A stretch of 64,000 nucleotides of DNA, taken from assembly GCF_016863255.1 (NCBI RefSeq), contig NZ_BOON01000001.1:1-64000 (forward strand), written 5' to 3'. How positions within the stretch are numbered: the stretch's first letter is position 1; every line of letters starts with the position of its first letter. The notes under the pieces are model-generated. The model searched no databases, was not told where the DNA came from, and saw nothing but the letters and a program-made list of their open reading frames with translations. Made by a program: the position numbers and the translations under genes. Below are positions 1-7,997 of this stretch, piece after piece. The stretch is from Planosporangium mesophilum. Lineage in GTDB: Bacteria > Actinomycetota > Actinomycetes > Mycobacteriales > Micromonosporaceae.

Positions 1-173
1 ACCCGGCCGCGTAGGGCTCACCAACCGGCAAGGAGGCGATCCTGCGTGTGCCTGGCTTCCATAGCAATGCGAACAACCGGTCGAGGCGCATCCCGGCTGG
101 GCCGGTAGCACTCGTCGGGACCATCGGGCCGGGCCGAGGCATCCGGCCGCTCCGAGTCGTCGTCAGGCTGCGC

Positions 174-227
174 TGGGGCATCGGGCTGTGCCGGGGCATC
201 GGACTGTGCTGGGGCATCGGGCTGTGC
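174..227. repeat. 18-bp tandem repeat, 3 copies
   Basis: Three consecutive 18-bp units with core GGGGCATCGG at 174-191, 192-209 and 210-227 differ at only a few positions. The period is a multiple of three, as in the other minisatellites in this window. Confidence 0.85.
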
Positions 228-258
228 CGATCGGCAGGCGCCCGATTCAGGCCCTACC

Positions 259-303
259 GAACGGGACCCCGCCGACTCGGACCCCGCCGATCGGGACCCA
301 TCG
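259..303. repeat. 15-bp tandem repeat, 3 copies
   Basis: Units at 259-273, 274-288 and 289-303 share the core GGGACCC or CGGACCC. A partial fourth unit follows. No gene assigned here contains them. Confidence 0.75.
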
Positions 304-437
304 GAATCGGGACGGCTGTCGGTCGCATCGCCGGGCTCCGGGCGCCGCGGGACCGGCCTCTCCGAACCGGCCCCGCGCCCGTATTCCGCCTATCGGACGC
401 CCGTACGCGAGATTCTTTCCGCGTCAGAAAGGCGCCG

Positions 438-683
438 TCAGCGGTTGCGCATCCGATACGTCTCGGACGCCGCCTCGATGCGCCGCCGGTTGCGACTGCC
501 GGGCTCAACCGACCGCTTGACCCGCCGGTAGAGGTAGAGCCCACCCCCCACCACGAGGGCGCCCGCGATCAGGTAGAACACCAGGCCGAACAGCGCCTTG
601 AGCAACCAGATGGCCAGCGTGCCGAGCGCCACCAGGGCCACCACCGGCAGGACGAGCCAAGCCAGCAAGCGTGCCGTGTTCAT
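438..683 (-). CDS. Small two-helix membrane protein
   Basis: An 81-residue protein of unknown function. Residues about 4-26 and 31-50 are strongly hydrophobic and should form two membrane helices; the tail is basic and Arg-rich (RNRRR), so probably cytoplasmic. The ATG at 683 is preceded by a strong GGAGGAGG ribosome site seven bases away, which decides this start over an in-frame one further upstream. The gene is divergent from the sialidase-like gene at 839. I do not recognise a family; a DUF-type actinobacterial membrane protein is likely. Confidence 0.7.
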   Translation of the reverse strand: MNTARLLAWLVLPVVALVALGTLAIWLLKALFGLVFYLIAGALVVGGGLYLYRRVKRSVEPGSRNRRRIEAASETYRMRNR

Positions 684-838
684 AGGTCCTCCTCCGCCAC
701 CGAACTCCAGAGTGACGCGCGGGCGCAAGCGCCGCCATCCGGGAAGACCCCGAAATCGCCAAACACATCAACTAACGTCGATTAGGATGCGTACATGCAA
801 CAGCGCGATCGGTGACGCTCCTGACCGAGGGAGGGTAC

Positions 839-2533
839 ATGCGCACACCCAAGGCGTTCGGCACCATGACTCTCACCATGGCTCTCACCCTGGCTGCCAC
901 CCTCGCCCCGGTCCCCGCCACCGCAGCCCCCAGCACCGCAGCGCCCAGTACCGCAGCCCCCAGCACAGCAGCCCCCAGCACAGCAGCGCCCAGCACAGCA
1001 GCGCCCGCCACAGCACAACCCACCCGGCTGTCCCAGGGTGATCCCTATGCCGGCTGCACCATCGGCGCTACTCCGACCTCGGTGCTCTACCCCGGCGCCG
1101 AGGTCGAGCCCTCGATCGCCGTCAACCGCCGGCGCCCCGCGCAGGTCGTCGCGGCCTGGCAGCAGGACCGGTGGAGCGACGGCGGTGCCCACGGCCTCGC
1201 GGGCGCGTACTCCAGCGACGGTGGGCGGTCGTTCCGCCGCTTCACCTGGCCGGTCTCGCGCTGCGCGCCGGGTGGGCTGCACTACGAGCGAGCCTCCGAT
1301 CCGTGGATCAGCATCGGTCCGGACGGAACCGTGTACGGCAGCGCCCTCAGCTTCGACGGCAGCAGTCCGCGCAACGCGGTCGTCGCCGTCACGTCGTACG
1401 ACGGTGGGCGGACGTGGCGCAACACCACCGAGGTCATCAGGGACACCGAGATCGCGTACTTCAACGACAAGAACTCGGTGACCGCCGACCCGGTCCGCGC
1501 CGGCTCGGCGTACCAGGTGTGGGACCGGTTCACGACCAGTCCCGACGGCACCCGGTTCGTCAACGGGCCGACGTACCTGTCGGTCACCCGGGACTTCGGC
1601 CGTACCTGGAGCGCACCGCGGGTCATCGTGGAGATGGCGCCGTACCAGCAGACGATCGGCAACGTCATCGTGGGCGATCCGCGTACCGGCGTGCTGTACG
1701 ACTTCTATACGTCCATTCAGTACACCGACGAGACCGCAAGCAACGTGGTGTTCAGCCGGTTCGAGGTCGTACGCTCCGCCGACGCCGGCCGCACCTGGAG
1801 TCGGCCGGCCGTGGTCGCCCGCGACACCGGCGTGCTCGACACCGACCCCAACACCGGCGCGGCGCTGCGCACCGGCGCCGGCCTGCCGTCGCCCGCGATC
1901 GACCCCGCGACCGGTGAGCTGTACGTGGCCTATGAGGGATCGGACTTCACCGGCGGCGCGTACAACCAGATTCAGCTCGTCCACAGTGGAGACGGCGGTC
2001 GCACCTGGAGTACGCCGGTCCGGGTCAACCGCGACACCGGTACCCCCGCTTTCACGCCCACCGTCGCGGTCACCGACTCCGGCGACGTCGGGGTCACCTA
2101 CTACGACCTGCGTACCCTCAAGCCGGGGAACACCGCGACGCTGCCCACCGGTACCTGGCTGACGGTCTCCCCGCGCGGCGGAGCCCGCTTCGGCGATGAA
2201 CGACAGATCGCACCCGTCTTCGACGGCCTCCGGGCACCGGTCGCGGGCGGTTACTTCCTCGGCGACTACCAGGGGCTCGCGGCCGACGACGACACGTTCC
2301 GGGCCGTGTTCGTGACGACCAACGACGGCGGCAACGACAACCGCACGGATGTACGGTACGGGCGGTTCGCCTCGTTTGACAGGTCCGAGCTCGACCGATC
2401 CGAATCCGACAGATCGGAGTTCGACAGATCCGAGTCCGGCGGCCCTGACGAGCGCGCCGGGAGCGCACCGTCACCGCGGTCGAGCACCCCCGCCGCCAGC
2501 GGCGGCGTTCATCCGCTCCGACCCCGCCGCTGA
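839..2533 (+). CDS. Secreted BNR/Asp-box sialidase-like beta-propeller protein
   Basis: Residues 1-30 form a Sec signal peptide ending near the ATAA cleavage region. Six five-residue AAPST-type repeats follow, then a beta-propeller with at least five Asp-box motifs of the S-x-D-x-G-x-T-W kind (for example SSDGGRSF, SYDGGRTW, RSADAGRTW, SGDGGRTW). This is the fold of exo-alpha-sialidases and related secreted glycan-binding proteins. I cannot confirm the catalytic Arg triad and Tyr, so sialidase activity is not claimed. The C-terminal tail has four DRSE-type repeats. ATG 839 has AGGGAGGG just upstream; a GTG nine codons earlier lacks such a site. Probably secreted and acting on external polymers. 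Confidence 0.8.
   Translation: MRTPKAFGTMTLTMALTLAATLAPVPATAAPSTAAPSTAAPSTAAPSTAAPSTAAPATAQPTRLSQGDPYAGCTIGATPTSVLYPGAEVEPSIAVNRRRPAQVVAAWQQDRWSDGGAHGLAGAYSSDGGRSFRRFTWPVSRCAPGGLHYERASDPWISIGPDGTVYGSALSFDGSSPRNAVVAVTSYDGGRTWRNTTEVIRDTEIAYFNDKNSVTADPVRAGSAYQVWDRFTTSPDGTRFVNGPTYLSVTRDFGRTWSAPRVIVEMAPYQQTIGNVIVGDPRTGVLYDFYTSIQYTDETASNVVFSRFEVVRSADAGRTWSRPAVVARDTGVLDTDPNTGAALRTGAGLPSPAIDPATGELYVAYEGSDFTGGAYNQIQLVHSGDGGRTWSTPVRVNRDTGTPAFTPTVAVTDSGDVGVTYYDLRTLKPGNTATLPTGTWLTVSPRGGARFGDERQIAPVFDGLRAPVAGGYFLGDYQGLAADDDTFRAVFVTTNDGGNDNRTDVRYGRFASFDRSELDRSESDRSEFDRSESGGPDERAGSAPSPRSSTPAASGGVHPLRPRR
923..1012 (+). repeat. 15-bp in-frame tandem repeat, 6 copies
   Basis: Six 15-bp units (core GCAGCGCCCAGCACA) encode the AAPST repeat just after the signal peptide of the sialidase-like protein. 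Near-identity at the DNA level suggests recent slippage, not only selection on the linker. Confidence 0.85.
2378..2437 (+). repeat. 15-bp in-frame tandem repeat, 4 copies
   Basis: Four 15-bp units beginning GACAGATC or similar encode DRSE(L/S/F) repeats in the C-terminal tail of the sialidase-like protein. Together with 923-1012 this gene carries a minisatellite at each end. Confidence 0.8.
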
Positions 2534-2534
2534 C

Positions 2535-2610
2535 GCGGGTACCCGGGTCTGCGGTACCAGGGTCTGCGGTACCCGAGTCTGCGGTACCAGGGTCTGCGGT
2601 ACCCGGGCCT
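2535..2610. repeat. 15-bp intergenic tandem repeat, 5 copies, with GGTACC core
   Basis: The first unit (2535-2550) is 16 bp and the other four are 15 bp; each holds the palindrome GGTACC. The array fills the whole gap between the convergent sialidase-like and SDR genes, from two bases after one stop codon to the other. Adjacent palindromic cores could pair and act as a weak bidirectional terminator, but no long perfect stem is present. Confidence 0.85.
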
Positions 2611-3374
2611 CATGCCTCCTGCTCGGTGGGGCGGATCAGCATCTCGTTGATCGCCACGTGCCGCGGCCGGGTGACGATGTAGGTGATCGCGTCGGCGATG
2701 TCACCTGCCTGCAGCCGCTCCATCCCGACGTACCGCTCGCTCAGCAGGTCCTGGATCTCCGGGCGGTTGTGGCCGAAGAGCTCGGTCTCGACCGCGCCGG
2801 GCTCGACCAGCGACACCCGTACGTGCCGGCCGGTGACCTCCTGACGCAGTGACTCGCTGAACGCGCCGACCGCATGCTTGGTCGCGTTGTAGACCCCGAA
2901 TCCCCGGCGTGCCCGCCGCCCGGCGACCGAGCTGACGTTGACCATGTCGGCGACCCGCCGCGGCCCGTCCTCGGCGGCGCTCAGCAGGTGCGGCAGGGCC
3001 GCGTGGGCGCAGTACAGCAGGCCGAGCAGGTTGACCTGCACCATGCGCTCCCACTCCCGTACCGGCGCGTCGACCACCGGCCCGAGCAGCATCACGCCGG
3101 CGTTGTTGACCAGCGTGTCCAGCCGGCCGAACTCGGCCACCGTCCGCTTCACGGCCTCGCGGGCCTGCTCTTCCTCGGTGACGTCGACGGTGAGCGTGAG
3201 CACCGAGCCGCCGCCTTCACGGATCTTGGAGGCGAGGGCCTCCAGCCGCTCCGCCCGGCGGGCCGCGAGCGCGACCGTGGCGCCCTGCTCGGCCAGCGCG
3301 AGCGCGGCGCCCTCCCCGATCCCGCTCGACGCGCCGGTGACCAGCGCTACTGTGCCGTCCAGTCGCTCTGGCAT
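2610..3374 (-). CDS. Short-chain dehydrogenase/reductase (classical SDR)
   Basis: A 254-residue classical SDR using NAD(P)H. It shows the cofactor motif TGASSGIG at about residues 13-20, NNAG at about 90, the catalytic Ser in VNVSSVAG near 140 and the catalytic YNATK (Y-x3-K) near 157-161. An Arg-rich stretch after the first beta-alpha-beta unit (AARRAERL) favours NADP(H). The substrate cannot be deduced. ATG 3374 has GGGGAGGA upstream; an upstream in-frame start would add 76 unrelated residues. The gene is convergent with the sialidase-like gene. Confidence 0.9.
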   Translation of the reverse strand: MPERLDGTVALVTGASSGIGEGAALALAEQGATVALAARRAERLEALASKIREGGGSVLTLTVDVTEEEQAREAVKRTVAEFGRLDTLVNNAGVMLLGPVVDAPVREWERMVQVNLLGLLYCAHAALPHLLSAAEDGPRRVADMVNVSSVAGRRARRGFGVYNATKHAVGAFSESLRQEVTGRHVRVSLVEPGAVETELFGHNRPEIQDLLSERYVGMERLQAGDIADAITYIVTRPRHVAINEMLIRPTEQEA

Positions 3375-3535
3375 GGGTCCTCCCCGAGGCCGAATGATGA
3401 TCAGTTCCCAGCCTATCGCCGGCAGGCGCAGGTCAGCTCGGCTGGGCGTCACGGCGGGACCAGCAGCCGGTCGGCCTCTGGGGGGTCGATCGACACACGT
3501 TTGCTGAAGTCCCCGCCAGGGAACGCTGCGGGACC

Positions 3536-4534
3536 ATGAGACTGCCACGGTCGCGCGGCCCGGTGTCGCAAGAACTGACGGATGCGCTGCGACGCGAACC
3601 ACACCCGCTGCCCGACGGGCTGGCCGCGGCCCTGGCCGACGACGGCGCCGTGTACGACGACGACCTGCAGTTGACGCTGTTCATCTGCTACGAACTGCAC
3701 TACCGGGGCTGGGACGGGGTCGACGAGCGCTGGGAGTGGAACCCCTCGCTGCTGGCGCTGCGCGCCGCCGTGGAGGAGCGCTTCGAACGCGACCTCCGTG
3801 CGGTCGTCGGCCCGGTCCCGCCGGTGCCACCGGACGCCGTACCGCGCGCGCTGGTCGAGCTCACCTCGGCCGACGACGGGCCGTCCCTGGCGAAGTACCT
3901 GTACCGCCACGCCACGATGGACCAGTTCCGCGAATTCGTCACGCACCGCTCGGTCTACCACCTCAAGGAGGCCGACCCGCACACCTGGGCGATTCCCCGG
4001 CTGGACGGCGGCCCGAAGGCGGCGCTGGTGGAGATCCAGATCGACGAGTACGGCGGCGGCCGGCCCGACCGGATGCACGCTGAGCTGTTCCGTACCACCA
4101 TGCGGGAGCTCGGCCTGGACACCGGCTACGGCGCCTATGTGGACGTGGTACCGGCGATCACGCTCGCGACCAACAACGTGATGTCGCTGTTCGGCCTGCA
4201 CCGGCGTCACCGCGGCGCGCTGCTGGGCCACCTCGCCGCGTTCGAGATGACCTCGTCGCTGCCCAACCGCCGGTACGGCAATGGCCTGCGGCGGCTCGGC
4301 GGAAACGCGACGGCCACCCGGTTCTACGACGAGCACGTCGAGGCCGACGCCGTACACGAGCAGATCGCCGCACGCGACATGTGCGGCGCCTTCTGCCTGG
4401 CCCACCCCGAGCGGATACCGGACGTCCTGTTCGGGGCGGCCAGCGCCCTGGCGCTCGACCGGCTCTTCGCCGGCCACCTGCTCGCGTGCTGGGAGCGGGC
4501 CGACAGTTCGCTGCGGGTGGACGCGTACGCCTGA
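3536..4534 (+). CDS. Iron-containing redox enzyme family protein (heme-oxygenase-like diiron fold)
   Basis: A 332-residue protein with the Glu/His pattern of heme-oxygenase-like diiron oxidases (Pfam iron-containing redox enzyme). YELHYRGWDGV supplies an early Glu-His, VEIQIDEYGGG a conserved Glu, and RMHAELF a Glu-His pair; IAARDMCGAF is a later conserved region. Family members bind two non-heme irons and oxidise varied substrates; the substrate here is unknown. No signal peptide, so cytoplasmic. It ends 21 bp from the end of the convergent CDGSH gene, and related proteins are often found beside CDGSH proteins, suggesting an electron-transfer partnership (inference). Confidence 0.75.
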   Translation: MRLPRSRGPVSQELTDALRREPHPLPDGLAAALADDGAVYDDDLQLTLFICYELHYRGWDGVDERWEWNPSLLALRAAVEERFERDLRAVVGPVPPVPPDAVPRALVELTSADDGPSLAKYLYRHATMDQFREFVTHRSVYHLKEADPHTWAIPRLDGGPKAALVEIQIDEYGGGRPDRMHAELFRTTMRELGLDTGYGAYVDVVPAITLATNNVMSLFGLHRRHRGALLGHLAAFEMTSSLPNRRYGNGLRRLGGNATATRFYDEHVEADAVHEQIAARDMCGAFCLAHPERIPDVLFGAASALALDRLFAGHLLACWERADSSLRVDAYA

Positions 4535-4555
4535 CTGCTGTGTACGCCTGACTAC

Positions 4556-4780
4556 TCAGGACCCCGCGCGACTGCTCGGCGCCCGGAACCCGATGACCTT
4601 GTGCGTACCGTCGCAGAACGGTTTGATCGCCGACTTGCCGCAGCGGCACAGCGCAACCGTCGCCCTCCCCGGCTCGATCGTCTCCCCGTCCTGGGTGACG
4701 AGGGTGAAGTTGCCACGTAGCAGGAGCGGGCCGTCCTCGCACGGGGTGACGACCGCGCCGGTCGGGTCGGGGGAGCTCAT
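4556..4780 (-). CDS. CDGSH-type [2Fe-2S] protein
   Basis: A 74-residue protein with the CDGSH signature CRCGKSAIKPFCDGTHKVIG: three Cys and one His that hold a redox-active, proton-coupled [2Fe-2S] cluster. It has one CDGSH motif and no membrane anchor, so it is a soluble cytoplasmic iron-sulfur protein. ATG 4780 is the most likely start, though its ribosome site is weak and a start at 4813 is possible. It converges on the diiron-fold gene at 3536. Confidence 0.85.
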   Translation of the reverse strand: MSSPDPTGAVVTPCEDGPLLLRGNFTLVTQDGETIEPGRATVALCRCGKSAIKPFCDGTHKVIGFRAPSSRAGS

Positions 4781-4987
4781 GCCGCAGGTGTGCCCGCTGC
4801 GGCGGCGCAGCAAACCGTCAAGGCCACGATGCCGTCAGAACGCGATGCCGTCAGCTCGTCCATAGCGTTTTCGCGGGCGGTCTCCGGCAGGCGGGGGTCG
4901 TTTCGCGGACTCCTCGGCGAGACATCCCGCCCGTACGTATTGCACGCTTGTCATGACGCCCGGACCGGCACGACCCGAGGAGGAAGC

Positions 4988-5575
4988 GTGCTCCAGGTGT
5001 TGCCGCACATGGCGCGCGAGGCGCCGCCGGAGTACGTCGCGTTCGTGGCCCGGCATCTGACTCCGCTGCGCCACGACGCCGCCCGTGTCGTGGGCGACGA
5101 ACGCGACGCCGACCTGCTCTACCCGGATGTGTTGACGGACGTGGCGGCGAGGTGGGGCCGGCTGGAGCTGTCCCGTACCCTCCTGCGCCGGCCGGGCGCC
5201 GCCGACGAGTACCTTCAACAGGCCTTCCAACGCCGCTCCGAGCGGTGGCGCTCGGCGGTGGAGTTCGAACCACTGGTCGAGATCTGGGTGTCGACGAGCG
5301 ACGTCATCGACTGGCCGAACGCGCCGGCCTCACCTGAGACGCCTGCGGACCCGACGGTACCCCCGGCCAGGTCGAACGCGGCGACCCGACTGGCGCCGTA
5401 CCTGCGTCCGAAGGCCCGCATCGAGGTCGGCCCGGTGGCCGAGGCGGCGGTGGCGTGGTGGCACGCGTACGAGGCGCATCGGCACCGGGTACACATCGCG
5501 TGGCTGGTCGTCGGCGTCGTGCTTCTGCTGTTCGCGCTGCGGTACTCGCTGGGGGTGGGCGCCTGGGGAGAGTGA
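4988..5575 (+). CDS. Membrane-anchored protein with sigma-region-2-like domain
   Basis: A 195-residue protein. Residues 10-85 follow the layout of region 2 of actinobacterial SigE-family ECF sigma factors (EYVAFVARH, LRHDAARVVGD, a later ARWGRLE, then Y and WRS), but the promoter-recognition helix is poorly conserved and there is no region 4. Near the C-terminus there is one hydrophobic helix (about residues 168-188). It may be a membrane-tethered decoy or sensor derived from a sigma factor (inference). GTG 4988 is preceded by AGGAGG at ideal spacing, which fixes the start. The similarity is by eye only. Confidence 0.6.
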   Translation: MLQVLPHMAREAPPEYVAFVARHLTPLRHDAARVVGDERDADLLYPDVLTDVAARWGRLELSRTLLRRPGAADEYLQQAFQRRSERWRSAVEFEPLVEIWVSTSDVIDWPNAPASPETPADPTVPPARSNAATRLAPYLRPKARIEVGPVAEAAVAWWHAYEAHRHRVHIAWLVVGVVLLLFALRYSLGVGAWGE

Positions 5576-5624
5576 TCGCGTCGGAGATCGATCCCGTAGC
5601 GGTGTCCAAGCCCAGCGCCGTCGG

Positions 5625-6815
5625 TCACTGGGGCGCTATCAACCGTTCCGCCTCCTTCACCACCGCGGCGGGATCAATACTCAGCCGGTGCAGCATTCGC
5701 ACCGCATCGTCATCGGCGTCGGCCAGTGCGCTCACGAATAGACGCGCGGTACCGGCGGAGACGTCCTCCTGGCCCTGAGGAGAAGCGTTCCGAGTCGCCT
5801 CCGCCGCCTGCGCCGCAGCCACTGTCCACTTCGGATGCTTCGGATTCGTCCTCCAGGCCCGGTGACGCTGCTTCGGGGCCGCGTCACCGAAGGAGGACAG
5901 CGTCGCGAGATGACGCCCGACGGAGAACGACGTGACACCACGTGCGGCCAGGATCGCCCCCGCACTACCAAGCGCGCCCACCGTCTCCGGCTCCCAAGGC
6001 CCAGCCGTCACCAATTCTTCGTGGAGCACCAAGGTAGCCAGCACAAGGTGAGCCGTCGTGACGCGTGAGTTGCCCAGCCGAACGGCCTGCCGGATCGCCT
6101 CCATCTCCATGACGTACAGGACGGGATCCGCGTCAGCAAGGCGACTTGCTCCGGCGGTCAGTATGCGCGCCAACAGACGCGAGGGGCGGGTCGCGTTCCG
6201 AGCCGGAACAACTCCGAAGGTCTGCAGGCTTTCGACTACGGGCAACCGGGGTTGGTCCTCGGCCGACACGTTCTCGTCCGCACGAGTCGCCGTCCGAACC
6301 ATCGACGGATCAACCCGGCATCGGCTCAACAGGGCGTGGGCGCGGTTGCCCGGGTCGGCAAGGATGGCGTCGAACAGGTAGCGCCTACCGGCCCAGTATC
6401 CGCCGTCATTCCCCGCCGCCACCAGCGCCCGCCGCAAGGCCTGCCGGGCATCCGGGCTCCAGGTAGTCGCCACCGGGCCTTCCCCGTGAGGCACTCCGAA
6501 GACCTGCCAGTACGCCTCGCGTAGGCCGCCGTCCACCTCCAGATCGCAATCTGAGACGGTGTCGGCAGTCACTGGTGGCGGGGAAGGCTCCGGTTGCTGT
6601 CCAGTCCTGCCGAGACCTCTGCGTAGATCCCGCATCCTCGACCCCAGCGCCATCCTCAGCCCTCCCGACCGTAAGGCCAAGGCGACAAGGAGATGGTCCG
6701 TACCCACACTCCGCGGGTGGCGTCGATCGACCAGTCGGCAGGCGCCGGTCAGCGCCCACTGGGTCGTGGCGCCTACCCGACCGAACACCTCACCTGGCGG
6801 AACCGGCATGGTCAC
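5625..6815 (-). CDS. Clp-N-repeat protein without ATPase domain (paralogue 2)
   Basis: A 396-residue protein with about four segments resembling the Clp amino-terminal repeat (Clp_N): SVGTDHLLVALAL near 37-49, RRYLFDAILAD near 143, VTTAHLVLATLV near 253 and ARLFVSALADADDD near 360. Clp_N domains bind substrates or adaptors at the front of ClpA/ClpC unfoldases. Here no Walker A or B motif follows, so the protein is not an unfoldase. It is a paralogue of 8791-9984, sharing a segment of the form EAIRQAVRLG. It is the last gene of the array downstream of the Rhs toxin, so an immunity or regulatory role is inferred. GTG 6815 or ATG 6809 may be the start; neither has a clear ribosome site. Confidence 0.65.
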   Translation of the reverse strand: MTMPVPPGEVFGRVGATTQWALTGACRLVDRRHPRSVGTDHLLVALALRSGGLRMALGSRMRDLRRGLGRTGQQPEPSPPPVTADTVSDCDLEVDGGLREAYWQVFGVPHGEGPVATTWSPDARQALRRALVAAGNDGGYWAGRRYLFDAILADPGNRAHALLSRCRVDPSMVRTATRADENVSAEDQPRLPVVESLQTFGVVPARNATRPSRLLARILTAGASRLADADPVLYVMEMEAIRQAVRLGNSRVTTAHLVLATLVLHEELVTAGPWEPETVGALGSAGAILAARGVTSFSVGRHLATLSSFGDAAPKQRHRAWRTNPKHPKWTVAAAQAAEATRNASPQGQEDVSAGTARLFVSALADADDDAVRMLHRLSIDPAAVVKEAERLIAPQ

Positions 6816-6945
6816 CCGCGCGAACGAACCATTCCTTTGCCACAGTAGACATTCTCACCGCCGCAGCCCTGTGGTGGTGTCCTTACCCTTTGAGGACGGA
6901 AGAGCAGCCTTGCGGCCAGAACGGCCACGACATCCGTGACTCAGG

Positions 6946-7356
6946 TCAGCCGTCTGACAACGGACGGTAAGCCAGTCGTTCGGCTTCGACGAGCAACGCC
7001 GCGACATCCCGGTCCGACATGGATTCCTGCCGGACCACCTCCCAGAACGTCATGATACGGATGAAGGTACGTGTGTCCACATCGATACCGTCAAGGTTGA
7101 CCCCCTCGCCGAGAGCCGCGCGAATCTCTGCCTCCGCGTCGATCTGCCGGAACTTCTCAACGGGGTACGGCTCCCGCAGGGCGGCGACGAAACGGCCGAT
7201 GTCGCGCACGTCGTGGCCGGCCGCGAAACGCTGATGAACAGCCAGCACAAAGGCGGCATCCATCACCGCCGAGCCCCGCTCCGGGTCGGGATCGTCACGG
7301 AGTCTGGTCATCTCCTCCTGGTTGTCGCGCACCATCGCGAGAAGCCACTGGGCCAT
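6946..7356 (-). CDS. Immunity-like protein of the Rhs locus, family unrecognised
   Basis: A 136-residue, acidic, apparently all-helical soluble protein (AAGHDVRDIGRFVAALRE in the middle, SDRDVAALLVEAERLA near the C-terminus). Similar small proteins are common beside actinobacterial polymorphic toxins, from memory, so an immunity role is inferred from context rather than from a motif. A 39-codon scrap of what looks like the end of a paralogue lies just upstream (7421-7540). ATG 7356 is the only good start; its ribosome site is weak. Confidence 0.6.
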   Translation of the reverse strand: MAQWLLAMVRDNQEEMTRLRDDPDPERGSAVMDAAFVLAVHQRFAAGHDVRDIGRFVAALREPYPVEKFRQIDAEAEIRAALGEGVNLDGIDVDTRTFIRIMTFWEVVRQESMSDRDVAALLVEAERLAYRPLSDG

Positions 7357-7420
7357 GACCTAGGTGGGCGACGGTGCGCTCCGCCGGTCGCGACGTCGCC
7401 AACGCATCTGATGGACTCCC

Positions 7421-7540
7421 TCAATGCCGGCGGGTTCCGGGCGGCGCCTCGCCTTCCGCCTCTACCAGCAGGTCGACGATCTCCGCTGCCGACAGCCGCA
7501 GATCAGCCGCGAGGTCGAATGTCACCGCACCTATCACCAC
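7421..7540 (-). pseudogene. Probable 3' fragment of an immunity-like gene
   Basis: A short frame overlapping the end of the 7503-7997 gene reads FDLAADLRLSAAEIVDLLVEAEGE and then stops. The part DLRLSAAEIVDLLVEAE resembles the C-terminal SDRDVAALLVEAE of the intact gene at 6946-7356. I read it as the remains of a duplicated, truncated copy. It is too short for certainty, and a small expressed peptide is the alternative. Confidence 0.35.
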
Positions 7541-7997
7541 CGGCCTCCTCGAACGGGAGGCCGTCGGCGGCGTATGGCTCGCCCAACGCTCGCCACAAAT
7601 GAGGCCGGCACGGGTGTTCCCGCTCGTTCTCACCCTCCCACGTCGCGAGCGCCCGCTTCTTGCTCTCCTCGGTCGGCGTGAGGAAATGCCAGTACCCCAG
7701 CATCGCCGAGTGCGCCTCCTCATGGGTGTACGTCGTCTCCCCACCTCGCGGGCCGAGGCTCTCCACGGTGACATCGGTCGGGGTGAACCGGGTGCAGCCT
7801 GAATTGCCCTCCCACTCCCCGAAACTCGACCGGCCCGATCGGACATCCTCCACGCGGGCCAGAACATCGAGAGAGTCCGGCGCGTAGGTCTGAATGTCCG
7901 ATGCCAGCCACGAGCCGATGCCCCGGAAATGCGGGTTACTCGTCGGGGGCAAGATGAAGCCGTCTTCATCCCGAAAGAACTCGATCGGCTCGCTCAC
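7503..7997 (-). CDS. Immunity-like protein (paralogue of the 8155 gene)
   Basis: A 164-residue soluble protein with clear, roughly 60-65% similarity by eye to the product of 8155-8562. Shared blocks include GSWL(A/T)SDIQ, AYAP or TYAP, DVL, VEDVR, EWEGNS, TRFTP, VTVESL, TTYT and EAHS-ML-YW-FLTPT. It has 29 extra residues at the C-terminus. I do not recognise the family. The stop codon of an orphan toxin-tip frame sits directly before its GTG start (TAG then GTG), the usual toxin-immunity arrangement. GTG 7997 has GGGGGAG upstream. Confidence 0.7.
   Translation of the reverse strand: MSEPIEFFRDEDGFILPPTSNPHFRGIGSWLASDIQTYAPDSLDVLARVEDVRSGRSSFGEWEGNSGCTRFTPTDVTVESLGPRGGETTYTHEEAHSAMLGYWHFLTPTEESKKRALATWEGENEREHPCRPHLWRALGEPYAADGLPFEEAGGDRCGDIRPRG

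Larger units (their letters stand above)
1..437. other. Repeat-rich stretch without a supported gene
   Basis: I see no convincing gene here. Open frames exist on both strands, but their translations are low-complexity Arg/Pro/Gly-rich sequence with no recognisable motif and no good ribosome site. The stretch holds two minisatellites (174-227 and 259-303), listed separately. A short frame entering from the left edge stops near base 63 and could be the end of an upstream gene, but this cannot be judged from 20 codons. Confidence 0.5.

Noticed and set aside
48-785. A 245-codon plus-strand frame at the left edge
   Set aside because: Starts at a GTG without ribosome site, runs through tandem repeats and antisense to the small membrane protein gene.
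2535-2610. Tandem repeats considered as a CRISPR array
   Set aside because: Units are 15 bp and directly adjacent with no unique spacers; no cas genes in the window.
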